Positions 45,361 to 55,865 of a DNA stretch of 64,000 bases are shown piece by piece. The notes beneath the pieces were generated by a model that saw nothing but the letters and a program-made list of their open reading frames with translations, made no database searches and was not told where the DNA came from. The stretch is from Brachypterus glaber (lineage: Eukaryota > Arthropoda > Insecta > Coleoptera > Kateretidae): assembly GCA_958510825.1 (NCBI GenBank), contig OY294044.1, positions 72,056,095 through 72,120,094 on the forward strand, read 5' to 3'. The translations under genes were made by a program, and so were the position numbers. Numbering within the stretch: position 1 is the first letter of the stretch; each line of letters starts with the position of its first letter.

Positions 45361-45581
45361 GAAACCACTTTGGTTGGATTTTGTCCTGGTACCAACCAGT
45401 TTTTATACTCTAGAATATTGAACCATTCCCATTCTTCATTAAAGGACACAAGTTTTTTTTGTCTACCCCATTGCAAAATATCGTAAAAACAGGCAAAAAA
45501 ATATAGTCCTTCCACAGCTTTGTATGCGAGACTGATAGCGATGATGTCGACACAGGTGAGCAGAGCGCCGCGTCTTAACAA
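45354..45581 (-). CDS. Unidentified open frame with protein-like composition
   Basis: Seventy-five codons, open further upstream to a TAA near 45612. The residue mix looks like real protein (RRGALLTCVDIIAISLAYKA; LQWGRQKKLVSF; EEWEWFNILEYKNWLVPGQN) and GC content is higher than around it. I do not recognise the family. No good splice sites flank it, and its 3' side is cut by a truncated dispersed repeat, so it may be a fragment of a gene or transposase moved here. It is antisense to the DOCK intron. Confidence 0.35.
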   Translation of the reverse strand: MLRRGALLTCVDIIAISLAYKAVEGLYFFACFYDILQWGRQKKLVSFNEEWEWFNILEYKNWLVPGQNPTKVVSS

Positions 45582-45904
45582 CTCCCTACCCTGGCTATCT
45601 TTGTTTAAGCCTTAAGATGCATTTATGCGAAAATACAACATAAAAATTTGATTTAAATTGAAACAAAAACTTTATTATTAATTATTAAGTGTCCTTTTTA
45701 CGTTTGATCTTTAAAAACAATTGTGACACATGGACCTACAATAAATTATTATAAATAAATGTCTCACATTTTTTAAGATCAATCGTAAATTTAAAGGACA
45801 TTTAGCGTCCTGTGAGGATTTTATGCAGGACAAAGGACAGAAGTAGAAAATAAAGGACTGTCCTTTAAAGTAAAGGACGGTTGGCAACCCTACTTAAGAT
45901 CTTC

Positions 45905-47740
45905 AGAAAATCTTGAGATCTTCAAAAATTTTTAGCGCCTAAACTATTGAGTTTTGGGAGTTGTGCCCGAAGACACTTTTAATCAGAAAGTCAAGAGTCA
46001 TAATATGGTGAAGCTGGAGCTAAAGTGGTCTAACTAACATTTTTGGCGAAAATGAGTTACGGCCATATTTCAATACTAGACATTGTATATTCATAGTTTA
46101 AACGCATTTTGGCTCTAAAAACCTGCCCAAATCCCTTAATTTAAACGATAACATTTAGGAACTCTAAATTAATCTATTTTTTAAATTTGTTAAAACGGTT
46201 TAACTCATTGTATTTTAAATATGTATTTTTCTATTTCTAAATAATATTTGAAAAAAAAATATATACCTAAGCGAGCTTTATATAATATAATAAAATTATT
46301 TTTGGGTGTACCGAAGTATTACGCAACACTTTTTGGGGATACTAAATAAGCCTGTTTTTTACAAAAAAAAGGGTCACAATATGAATCATTTTAGCTAAAA
46401 ACGCACAAGAAACGTAGTATAATATATAAAAAGACCCACCAAATAAGATTGTAATTAATTTAATGTAATTTTAAACCTATTTCACACATAAATTTTAGAA
46501 ATTGCTATTTTTGCCAAAAGTGAAAAAGCTAAAGTGGTCTAACTAACATTGTTTCCAACACTCGTTATTTCCCAAACAAAACCAACTATTGCAACAATTA
46601 TGCGTGAAATAGTGTAGTAATACCTTTATACTATACTATAAAATTATTTTTGGGTGTGTCCAAGTATTACGTAACACTTTTTAGGGTATACTAAATGAGC
46701 CTGTTTTTACAAAAAAGAATTTTTTGTATTTTTTGTAAAAAATAGGCTTATTAGGTATACCCCAAAAAGTGTTACGTAATACTTGGATACACCCAAAAAT
46801 AATTTTATACTATAGTATAAAGGTTGTACTACAGCATTTAATGCATATTTGTTGCAATAGTTGGTTTTGTTTGGGAAATAACGAGTGTTGAAAACATTGT
46901 TAGCTAGACCTTAGACTTTAGCTATTTCACTTTTGGCAAAAATAGCAATTTCTAAAATTTATGTGTGAAATAGCTTAAAAGTGGCATAAAACTAATTAAA
47001 ATCTTATTTGGTGGGTCTTTTATCTTCTATTCAACATTTTTTGTGCGTTTTTAGCTAAAATTATTCATATTGTGACCTATTTTTTTGTAAAAACAGGCTC
47101 ATTTAGTATACCCTAAAAAGTGTTATGTAATACTTGGACACACCCAAAAATAATTTTATAGTATAGTTTTACACTATTTTATGTATAGCTGTTGCAATAG
47201 TTGGTTTTGTTTGGGAAATAACGAAGGTTGAAAACAATGTTAGTTAGACCACTTTAGCTTTTTCACTTTCGGCGAAAATAGCAATTTCTAAAATTTATGT
47301 ATGAAATAGCTTTAAAATGGCATTAAAATAATTAAAGTTATATTATATGTTTAGGTTTAAGTATTATTTTGCACCTACTGTGCCAAGTTACCCAAAAAAA
47401 ATTAAACTTTTGTGTGATAAGAGACAATGAGTTTTTTCCTAAAAAGTGTTGCGTAATAATTGAAGACACCCTAAACTAAAGTTATTTTAATAAGATAAGT
47501 TTTTTTATATTTTATGCTAACATATGCCCAAAAAGTTTAGTTTTAAAGGTTTAAATGACTAAATTATAAGTCAAAACGAGTTTTCTTAATTTTCTCCATA
47601 TTTACATTTTGTTAGTTAGACCACTTAGGCTCCAGCTTCACCATATGTATATCCAAAGTTTCAGAGAAATATGACCGAAACCACTTTTCCAAGACCGGTG
47701 CTCGAAATTTTCAAAGTGCTTTAGCACTTAAACTATTATT
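45905..47740. mobile_element. Giant imperfect palindrome, about 1.8 kb, in DOCK intron 1
   Basis: The centre is near 46727. The core 46295-47160 pairs with itself almost throughout: ATTTTTGGGTGTGTCCAAGT with ACTTGGATACACCCAAAAAT; AACTATTGCAACAA with TTGTTGCAATAGTT; GACCCACCAAATAAGAT with ATCTTATTTGGTGGGTC. The right side has one further direct copy of an arm (47040-47300). The outermost pairing includes GGTGAAGCTGGAGCTAAAG (46009) with AGGCTCCAGCTTCACC (47629). The spacer is close to zero. No protein is encoded. Confidence 0.85.
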
Positions 47741-47924
47741 TTTTGGTAGTTGTGCCCTTGAACACTTTTAATCAGAATCTCGATAACCTATCCTAAATTT
47801 AGCCAAATTTGACCAAAACCACTTTTCCGTAAGACGGAAGCGAAGTCATTTAAGAATCAGAAACATTCTTCATTGTCAAATTTGTTTTCAGTGCCCAAAA
47901 ATACGTAAGAAAAATAAAGACTGG

Positions 47925-48333
47925 TTAAGGTACGGCACCTATACAGCGGTTTTGTTATGCGTCTAGACGCAGCGTCCGGACGCTGGAACAGTAGTTCGGT
48001 AATACATTCTAATGGAAGTTGCATATATACTGCGCACGCACGCTGCGTTTTTACTGCGGTACAATGGCAACACTAGTTTAAAAGAAGTACTGCGTCTGAA
48101 CGCAGCGTCCAGGCGCATATGGGTACGGCATCTATACGTCTAGACGCAGCGTCCGGAAGCTACGTCCAGATGCAGTAGTTCTCTAATATATTTTAATGAA
48201 AGTTGCATATATACTGCGCACGCACGCTGCGTTTTTACTGCGGGTAATATCGCAACTAGTTTAAAAGAAGTACTGCGTCTGAACGCAGCGTCCAAACGCA
48301 TAACAAAAACGCTGTATAGATGCCGTACCTTAA
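47925..48333. mobile_element. TTAA-flanked element with GC-rich dimeric core
   Basis: The ends are TTAAGGTACGGCACC and TGCCGTACCTTAA, followed inward by CTATACAGCGGTTTTGTTAT / ATAACAAAAACGCTGTATAG. TTAA at both edges fits piggyBac-type insertion (established for that family), though the ends are not typical piggyBac. Inside is an imperfect dimer of about 180 bp with CGTCTAGACGCAGCGTCCGG, TACTGCGCACGCACGCTGCG and TACTGCGTCTGAACGCAGCG. Confidence 0.8.
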
Positions 48334-48716
48334 CACTACCTGATTGACGTTTTTTATTTGTAAACCTGTGTTATTTTCATACTGGTTTTATTTTTTTGGT
48401 AAAACAGCAAAATTTAATATAATTATGGCCTTTGGTGTACTGAGGGTATTATTGTTTCCTCTCTTGCATTTGAGTTGAATATCAATTAAGTAAGTCCACA
48501 TTATAAGTTATATTATTCTTATTTGTAAAAAACGGAAATCTCATTTAGGAATATTGTTCATGGCCTTACAATAGTATAATTTTTAAACAGTTTTTTAGTA
48601 CCTAAGTTTTATGTTTATAATGGTGTAAATTTTTCAAGGATTATTTGCCAAACTATATTTTTATTTATTACGAAATATATCTAATTTTAGAGCAAACAAA
48701 AATTACTTTTAATATG

Positions 48717-48852
48717 GTATTACGTAACGCGAATTTTGATCATTTTAGACCCCCCCCTGTAGCGCTATTTTCCTATACCATTAACATGGGCGTAACACTC
48801 CAAAATGACCCCCCCCAGGAGCGTTACGTAATACTTGAACGTTCCCTATGCG
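48717..48852. mobile_element. TTACGTAAC element with both ends
   Basis: TATTACGTAACGCGAATTTT and its inverted counterpart GCGTTACGTAATACTTGAAC flank C-rich tracts and a short unique centre. This copy shows that the dispersed TTACGTAAC repeats are inverted-repeat elements. Confidence 0.75.
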
Positions 48853-49674
48853 GTCCATAAATGACGTCATGCAAGTAAGGAATGGGGTAGTGAGGAATAT
48901 GATGAGGGGGTCGGACAGGGGGCAAACTTCCCCCAGGATTCATTGTACAGACAGGACGAATTACTTCGATTACGTATACCAATTACTTGAAATTTGTATA
49001 GAAATTTCCAGGGACGTCGCCATGAGGGGATAACCCCCAATACCCGCCAACTTTGGAGAGGTGATGACTTTTTATTTAGTTAAAGCAGTTGGGAAAATTG
49101 GGCCTTGCAGTTTGGATTTTTAAGAGGCGTGACCTTTTATTTAGTCCTCACTTTGCATGTCACAGGTAAATTCGAGGCAGATAAGTAGGGAAATTTGTTC
49201 TTTCCCCCTCTCCCAAACGGGTCCTTGGAAACTCCTTAGAATTGTACAAATTGAGCGAAATTGAGGTTTATTCTTTGGGGTCATATGACATTTTTTAACA
49301 TAGGTGTACGTGCTTTTGTGTAAATTTCAAAATAAATTTAGTTAAATGTTTGGGGCCAAATTATCAATATGCTAGTAAAATTAAAAGCACGAGAAAGTCT
49401 CTGTTAACTTTAATTAAACCAATCACAAGATGCTATGGTGCCAGATAACCAGTAGTCGGCGAATTTTCAGTACTCGCATAGGCTCCGCGTCGACTCTAGC
49501 GTCGAGGCGAGGTTTTAAATATTTACATTTTTATTTCTTTTCATCTTGATTTTTTTTAATGATTCCATTTAAACGAGTAAGGTGGAAAAAAAGTTATTGA
49601 CAAATAAAAATTAAAAACTTTCGTATTCTTAAAAGATAAAAATCGAATGTCGTTTTTTTCTTTGAAAAACACCG
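48853..49674. other. Intronic sequence without recognised features
   Basis: Within DOCK intron 1. Open frames at 48645-48860 and 48848-49033 are chance frames. Confidence 0.4.
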
Positions 49675-50876
49675 ATATATACAGGGACCCTGTAACAGGT
49701 TGTATTTGAAATAGCGTAGGATATTTTAACAGGTGATTCTACATGATAAAATATGACAAAAAGTTCCTATAAACATATGTCTAAAAATGCGTCATAAGGG
49801 AGCTACGCCCCTTTGAAATTGGCTAAAAAAATCGGTTTTTATTTAATAACTCAGGAACCCTTTGAGATATATTAACGAGGTTTTGCACGTGAATTAATCC
49901 TAATAAGGCCCATCTTTGTATGTCATTTTCACGTACTTATTTAAACCAGGGGTGTGAGAAACGGGGGGGCCTTATCAGTTTTTTGTCCCAAACTTTTTTC
50001 TGTGTAACTTTTTTGCACTTTTATTTTTCAAATATGATTCCTCAGGTCAAAATACATAAAAAGGTACTCTTCATGTAATACTGTAGGATTAACCGTTTTT
50101 GAGAAAAGTTCATTTGAAAGTGAAATTTCACGGTTCGAGGACGAAAAATAACTAAAATGTCGAAAATCAAAATTTTAATGATGCAATGTTATTCTACATC
50201 AAAAACTAAGAAAAAAAGTTTCCATACATGTAGGTCGAAAAAACGCTTTTAAAGCTACCATAGCCTTTAAAAATGGCGCATATTTAGGAGACCATAGCTC
50301 CATTAGGATTGATTTTTGGAAGTACCTGTATATGAGGTTTTTTTTCTTAGTTTTTAATGTACATTCGCCCTGCATCATTAAAATTTTGGTTTTCAACATT
50401 TTAGTATTTAATTTTTCGTCCTCGAACCGTGGAATTTCACCTTCAAATGAATTTTTCTCGAAAACGGCTAATCCTACAGTATTACAACAAGAGTACCTTT
50501 TTTATGTATTTTGACCTGAGGAATCCTATTTCAAAAATAAAATTTTAAAAAAGTTACACAGAAAAAAGTTTGGGACAAAAAACTGATAAGCCCCCCCCCC
50601 GTTTCGCACGCCCCTGGTTGAAATATGTACATGAAAACAACACATAAAAACGGGCCTTGGTAGGATTAGTTGACGTGCAAAACATCGTTGATATATCTCA
50701 AAGGGTTCCTGAGTTATTAAATAAAAACCGATTTTTTTAGCCACTTTCAAAGGGGCGTAGCTCCCTTATGACGCATTTTTAGACATATGTTTATAGAAAC
50801 TTTTTGTCATATTTTATGATGTAGAATCATCTGTTAAAATTTCCGATGCTATTTCAAATACACTGTGTATATACGT
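49675..50876. mobile_element. 1.2-kb foldback element, ACAGGG ends
   Basis: The left arm (TGTATTTGAAATAGCG, ACAGGTGATTCTACATGATA, CATAAGGGAGCTACGCCCCT, TATTTAATAACTCAGGAACC) is mirrored by the right arm down to CTATTTCAAATACACTGTGT. Inner pairs include AAACTTTTTTCTGTGTAACT with AGTTACACAGAAAAAAGTTT. Arms exceed 500 bp, so nearly the whole element is self-complementary. Fragments of the same family are at 19415-19520 and 21425-21560. Confidence 0.85.
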
Positions 50877-52234
50877 ATAGTTAATACTGTTGTGGGTAAC
50901 AAATTAGTCGTCTAATGTCTCGATTTATAAAAATTTCCGTAAGCCCATGTTTCTTTGTTTATTTTCAACGTTGATGAGTCATAACTGAGTTAACACCGAA
51001 TACTGCTCATAATTCGGCAAAATTATTCCGTAAGCCTATGTTTCTGTGTTTATTTTCAACGCTGATGAGTCATAACTGAGTTTACGCCGACTACTGCAGA
51101 TAACAGGTACTTTAACAGCATATGTGTCACACATAATGAGTGTGGTCTCACGAAAAGGGACCTGAAGGGAAATAGTGTTTGGTATTTTTTCATTATAGGA
51201 TTACTAGTTAATATGAAGAAATTACCTAAGATTATAAAAAAAACTAGATGAAACGTTGCAAGCACCCTGTCAAAACATCGGCACTAGCCATCTAGTTTGC
51301 AAATTTCAAACTAGGTGTTTTGTTTGATTTTAAATTCTGTATCTTTAAAACATTATATTCTAGCAAAAAACTGTATATAACATTTTTTATAGGGCTTAAA
51401 AAGAGCTTTTATTTAAAATATAATTTTTTGAAATCGGGTTATAGATATGCTAAAAAATCCTTTTAATGCTTTAATCGCCAATATCTCGAAAACAATCCGT
51501 TTTAGGAAAACGTTGTTTATAACATTTTTTGACCAATTTAAAATTATCTTTTATATAAGTGCTAAATTAACCAAATACAATAATAATTGCTTTAATTATA
51601 AACAAAACACGCTAAAAATAGGAGTTTTACCCTATTTTTACCCCCTTACCCCCAATCGTTTACCCCCAAAATCTAATCAGCACTTCGGAATACGAGAAGA
51701 AACAATATGCAAAAAACCGCAAGTCGATATCTCATGTAGAAATGGAGTTAGAGAGTTTAAACCCAGACAGACAGACGGACGCAAAAATTTTTTTTACTGA
51801 TTTCGAATGGTCTAAAATGTCGAGAAATGTGAAAAAAAATTTGACTTTTCGGCGAAGATTTCAGTACATCGGCACTCTTAGTAGCACTAAGTGCCGATGT
51901 AATAAAAAATATTTCATTTTTTGAAAAAAAAAATATATTTAAATTTTGAAAAAAAAAACAATTTTTGAAATAATAAAAATATTGTTTGAAAATAGGGAAA
52001 TGTATTTTTATGTTAGCAGCAGTATGTGTTTCCTCTTGCCTCTACGAACTGCAAATATTTGTTGACCCTTTATTAATTTGATACTTGTTGACTAAAAATC
52101 TTGTAAACAGATAAGTAACGACGGGGAAATTATAACATTGTTTTCACATTACTCACCAGGAAAAATCAAGTAAATATACCTTAAATAGTTTTTACGCTGT
52201 ACAGAATCATAGAAAAATAATTTTATAAAAAAAG
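50877..52234. other. Intronic sequence with minor repeats
   Basis: Two direct copies of GTAAGCCCATGTTTCTTTGT-type sequence (50939-51000 and 51031-51090). A 37-nt hairpin TACATCGGCACT .. AGTGCCGATGTA at 51865-51901. A degraded copy of the repeat family with AGACAGACAGACGGACGC near 51765. The 117-codon frame at 51447-51800 is inside such repeat sequence. Confidence 0.5.
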
Positions 52235-53180
52235 CACCCGACTGATTAACTAAAAAGTATAAAACAAGAATAATGTGAAATCAAATTATACAGTGCGGTC
52301 CAAAAGTCACCCCCCCTTAACTTTTGAACGAGTTGAGATATCGACTTCAAATTTAGAACTCTTAAATAAGACAACTTAAAGTATCTTTTAGCATATATTT
52401 GATATTTTCAGCTCTTAAAATGTGGGCAGGGGGGCATGGGGGGACATTTTTTTAAATGGAAAGGGGGGTCGTGTGATACATCATTTTAAACCTTATAAAA
52501 TTATCTATTTAAACTTACATTTTTAATTTTTTTAAAAATGTTTTGATTTTTCAGTTTTTTGTGCTAAAACATTCGATTTTTTAAGTTTTTTTTATGAACT
52601 TTTATTTATGTCAACTAAAATTAGTTTAAAAGTATAATTAACATTTTTTTATGATGAAATTAGGCATTTTTAAAAAATTATTTGTTTTTTTAGAGGAATT
52701 TTGACATTAATACCCAATTTCAACCCCATTTTAAACCCAAAAATTTTTTTTTTTAATTTAAAAATATGGAGTTTAATGAGGAATTTTATAAGCTTTAAAA
52801 TGATGTATTACACGACCCCCCTTTCCATTTAAAAAAATATGCCCCCATGCCCCTCTGCCCACATTTTAAGAGCTGAAAGTATTAAATATATGCTAAAAGA
52901 TAGTTTAAGTTGTCTTATTTAAAAGTTCCAAATTTGAAGTCGATATCTCAACTGGTTCAAAAGTTAAGAGGTGGGGGGTGCCTTTTGGACCGCTCTGTAT
53001 AGTAAACTGCAGTTTTGCCTATTCTGCCTTCATTATTAAAACATTTGTATATTTAAATTAAGTTTGAACATTTGTATCATTTTTATGATGGGGATGGCCC
53101 CCCGACTGCGACGGTTACTATATAATTTTATTTTACATTATTCTTGTTTCATACTTTTTAGTTAATCAGTCGGGTGTTTT
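52235..53180. mobile_element. Two nested palindromic elements
   Basis: The inner element 52287-53001 has TATACAG(T/A)GCGGTCC-type ends with arms of about 200 bp (AAAATGTGGGCAGGGGGGCA with the complementary GCCCCTCTGCCCACATTTT). The outer arms 52235-52284 (GCACCCGACTGATTAACTAA, AAGTATAAAACAAGAATAAT) pair with 53130-53180 (ATTATTCTTGTTTCATACTT, TTAGTTAATCAGTCGGGTG). One element therefore appears inserted in another. A lone copy of the inner end is at about 58318-58385. Confidence 0.85.
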
Positions 53181-53243
53181 TTTAATTTAATTATTTATTT
53201 TAAACTCTTCAAACGTTTTTTTTTTGTTAAACGGTTTTATTTT

Positions 53244-53770
53244 ATGCTGATGAATACAGCTAATATAGTCGAAACATGTACAAATACAGCTATAACTATG
53301 ATATAACTATTATTCATGGGATCAAGACGCATCTCTTTTTTTTATAAATCCCTGATGATAGCAGCCCAAATAGGCAAAACATGGACTTTCATATAGCCTA
53401 TGTCACCCGCGACATAAAGATGAATCGTTTAACACCTTAACTGTCAAATTCAGTCTAGGCGTTTAAGCTGTAGAGCAAATTTCTTAATTTATGCTGATGA
53501 AAAACAATTAAATCGAATATAGTCGAAACTTAGGCAAATACATCTATAACTATAACTACTATTATTCATGGGACCAAAACGCATCGTTTGATATCTTATT
53601 CATAAAAAATGAGTTTTTAATTTTTGCTTTTTATAAATCCCTGATGATGACCGCCCAAATAGGCGAAACATGGACTTTTTTATAGCCTAAGTCACCTGCA
53701 GCATGAATACGAATCGTTTGACACCTTAATTGTCAAATGTGGTCGAGGCGTTTAGGCTGTAGAGTGGTAC
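53244..53770 (+). repeat. Tandem dimer, about 245-bp unit, with CTGATGA..GAAAC motifs
   Basis: Two units, 53244-53488 and 53489-53770, share CTGATGA, TAGTCGAAAC, TATTATTCATGGGA, ATAAATCCCTGATGATG, GCCCAAATAGGC, AAACATGGACTTT, GAATCGTTTGACACCTTAA and GAGGCGTTTAGGCTGTAGAG. Each unit has CTGATGA followed 17-30 bases later by GAAAC (or AAAAC) twice, the spacing of hammerhead core elements. Confidence 0.75.
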
Positions 53771-54520
53771 ATACATACACACATCACGGTGGTTTTTTGC
53801 AAATTTTAACTTTTTGTTTCCGACCCCTGATTTTTTTTCATAAATTGATTAAACACACCATAAGAAGCAATTTCACATTTTTTCTAATTTATTGTACTAT
53901 GAATGAATTATTGTTTAAGGGTAAAGTCGAGCTAAATTTTATTTTTTTTTTGCATTTTTGTATCGTCGAGATAATGTGAAAAAAGTGGGTGTTAAAAAAT
54001 ATCGGTCTGTCTGTTTTCTGTCTGTAAACCTTGTAACTTTTAAACTAAATGTACGATTTAAAAAATTCTTTGAATAAACTTTCAAGTAAATCAAGAAAAA
54101 AATAAACTTTCAAGTAAATCAAACCCATCACTTTGTTAAATTATACAATTTTATATGATATAAAAGTTGATATAAAAACTTGTTGCGAGATTTTTTATAA
54201 AAGAAATTTTACACAAAAATCTCGCTACAAGCTTTTATATCATATAAAATTATATAATGTAACAAAATGATGGGTTTGATTAACTTGAAAGTTTATTTTC
54301 TTCTTTTTAGTGCACTTAAATAAAAGCTTGTTCTTAAAAATGTTTTTTTACTATTAATTTATTTTTTTATTACTCTTACAGCGCGCCCCACCGAAAACGA
54401 AATAGAGTCATTATCTCTAAAAGTTTTAGACTAAAACAGTAAAAAATATCAAACATCTAAAAAGACAACTTGATTTATCTAGAGGGAAACCCAATTAACA
54501 AATCAGTAGCCCGAGCCGAG

Positions 54521-54566
54521 TCCCTAGCTGAGTCCCTAGCTGAGCCCCTAGCTGAGTCCCTAGCTA
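54521..54566 (+). repeat. 12-bp minisatellite TCCCTAGCTGAG
   Basis: Nearly four units, one with C for T. Confidence 0.9.
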
Positions 54567-54616
54567 TCCCAACAAATTATTAAATAGAAACGCGTAGGGG
54601 ATTCCACTTGGGTAGT

Positions 54617-54695
54617 TCTGCCGTGCCAAGCTGAAAGGTCCTATCTACATAGGTTTAACATATACAGATAGGACCTTTCAGCTTAGCAAGGCAGA
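54617..54695 (+). ncRNA. 79-nt pre-microRNA-like hairpin in DOCK intron 1
   Basis: The 5' arm TCTGCCGTGCCAAGCTGAAA followed by GGTCCTATCT pairs with AGATAGGACC followed by TTTCAGCTTAGCAAGGCAGA; only two mismatches over 30 bp, with a 19-base loop. Size and shape suit a microRNA precursor or mirtron-like product. Weaker pairing outside (CCAC..GTGG) means it may instead be a small palindromic transposon. No known microRNA recognised. Confidence 0.4.
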
Positions 54696-54868
54696 GTTGG
54701 GGTAGCTAGGTGGTAAAGGGCAAAATTTTGAATCTTACTGATTTCATATTTTGGTTTACGCCCTCAATAATTCAATAGGGACTTTTTAATTTTTGATATT
54801 TTCTCGAGGTATTGGCTCTGTTTTTTTTTTTCGTTGGGCCATCCGGTATAACTTAGGTTAGATAACAT

Positions 54869-55062
54869 GAAGCTGAAGTTTGCAACGTTTTTTTTTCATC
54901 GCAAATTTGAATAGTATATTAAAGCACTTATTCCATAACACGTTTTTAGCGCACTAGTACTTGTACTTGTACTCGTGCGCTAAAAACGTATGTTATGAAA
55001 CTAATACTTTAATATACTATTTGAATTTTCGTTGTAAAAAAACGTTGCAAGCTTCAGATTTA
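54869..55062. mobile_element. Two-tier palindrome just upstream of DOCK exon 2
   Basis: The inner palindrome 54911-55020 has ends ATAGTATATTAAAGCACTTA and CTAATACTTTAATATACTAT and a centre around GCGCACTAGTACTTGTACTT. The outer arms pair CTGAAGTTTGCAACGTTTTT with AAAAACGTTGCAAGCTTCAG. It ends 41 bases before the exon acceptor. Family relative at 6806-6910. Confidence 0.8.
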
Positions 55063-55103
55063 TTAGATAACTAAATTTATTTTTTTAATGTTTTTTTTTT
55101 CAG

Positions 55104-55381
55104 CAATATATAACTGGAAAGGGGACACTCGGTTCGGCCTTCCCCTGGAAATAGGCGACACTGTCCAAATATTAGAAGAATGTGAAAATTGGTATCGCGG
55201 TTTTTCGTTAAAAAATCGTGCGAACAAAGGTATTTTTCCACACTCGTATATTTATTTAAAACCGTGTAAAGTTGATAACGAGGGACTTTTTGAAAGTGTA
55301 GTGCCGCTAGAGGATCCTGTAGTGCGAGAAGTTTCTTTAGTGTTGAGGGAATGGGGCCAAATATGGAAGCAAATATTTGTG
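55104..55381 (+). CDS. spg: DOCK3/4 (sponge)-type exchange factor, SH3 exon
   Basis: Between TTTTTTTTTTCAG and GTG|GTAAGT the exon encodes 92 residues: AIYNWKGDTRFGLPLEIGDT, QILEECENWYRGF, KGIFPHSYIYLKP. This is an SH3 domain (ALYDY-like start, the ENWYRG tryptophan, the P-x-x-Y end) at about protein residues 10-70. It is followed by ESVVPLEDPVVREVSLVLRE and WGQIWKQIFV, the start of the helical linker. VVPLEDPVV and the REWxxxWKQ block favour DOCK3/4 over DOCK1/2/5. In DOCK proteins the SH3 domain binds ELMO and restrains the DHR2 exchange domain. The frame continues into the intron without meaning. Later exons were not found before the window end. Confidence 0.93.
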
Positions 55382-55394
55382 GTAAGTACACTGA

Positions 55395-55512
55395 AATATT
55401 TTCCTAACAAGTGCGGAAAGAGACTCTTTTCCGCACTCGATTGCGTCGCTACGCGTCGTTCAGGCAAGCAATCGAGTGCGGAAAAGCCTCTTTACGCATG
55501 CGTTAGGGACTA
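55395..55512. mobile_element. Palindromic element, AAGTGCGGAAA type, copy 1
   Basis: TTCCTAACAAGTGCGGAAAG and CTTTTCCGCACTCGATTGC pair with GCAATCGAGTGCGGAAAAGC and GCATGCGTTAGG. It begins about 15 bases after the DOCK exon 2 donor. Partial relatives: 55719-55890, 56265-56315 and 57398-57475. Confidence 0.75.
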
Positions 55513-55865
55513 TACTTTTCCTACGAGCAGGGTTAAAATAAAATATACTTTTATATTTTATCAAATAAATCAAAATAAATCTTATTTTTATAACTTTTCA
55601 ATAAGAAAATCAATTAACAGGTAAAAAATTTAAACATTTTTATAATATTATGAACAAATATAACAAGAATAACACTACGCAATTAAGAAATTAAACAATA
55701 ATTATGCGTGCAGAAAATGCTTTCTTTCCACACCCATACGCGTGCGGAAATATCACTCTTTCCGCACGCTCGTAGGAAATAGCTATTTTCCTAAAAAGTA
55801 TAGAAAGTGCCTCTTTTCCGCACTAGATTGCTTCGCGTCGTTCAGGCAAGAAATCGAGTGCGGAA

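Noticed and set aside
55077..55467. Open frames on the - strand at the DOCK SH3 exon
   Set aside because: Antisense shadows of a confidently identified exon.
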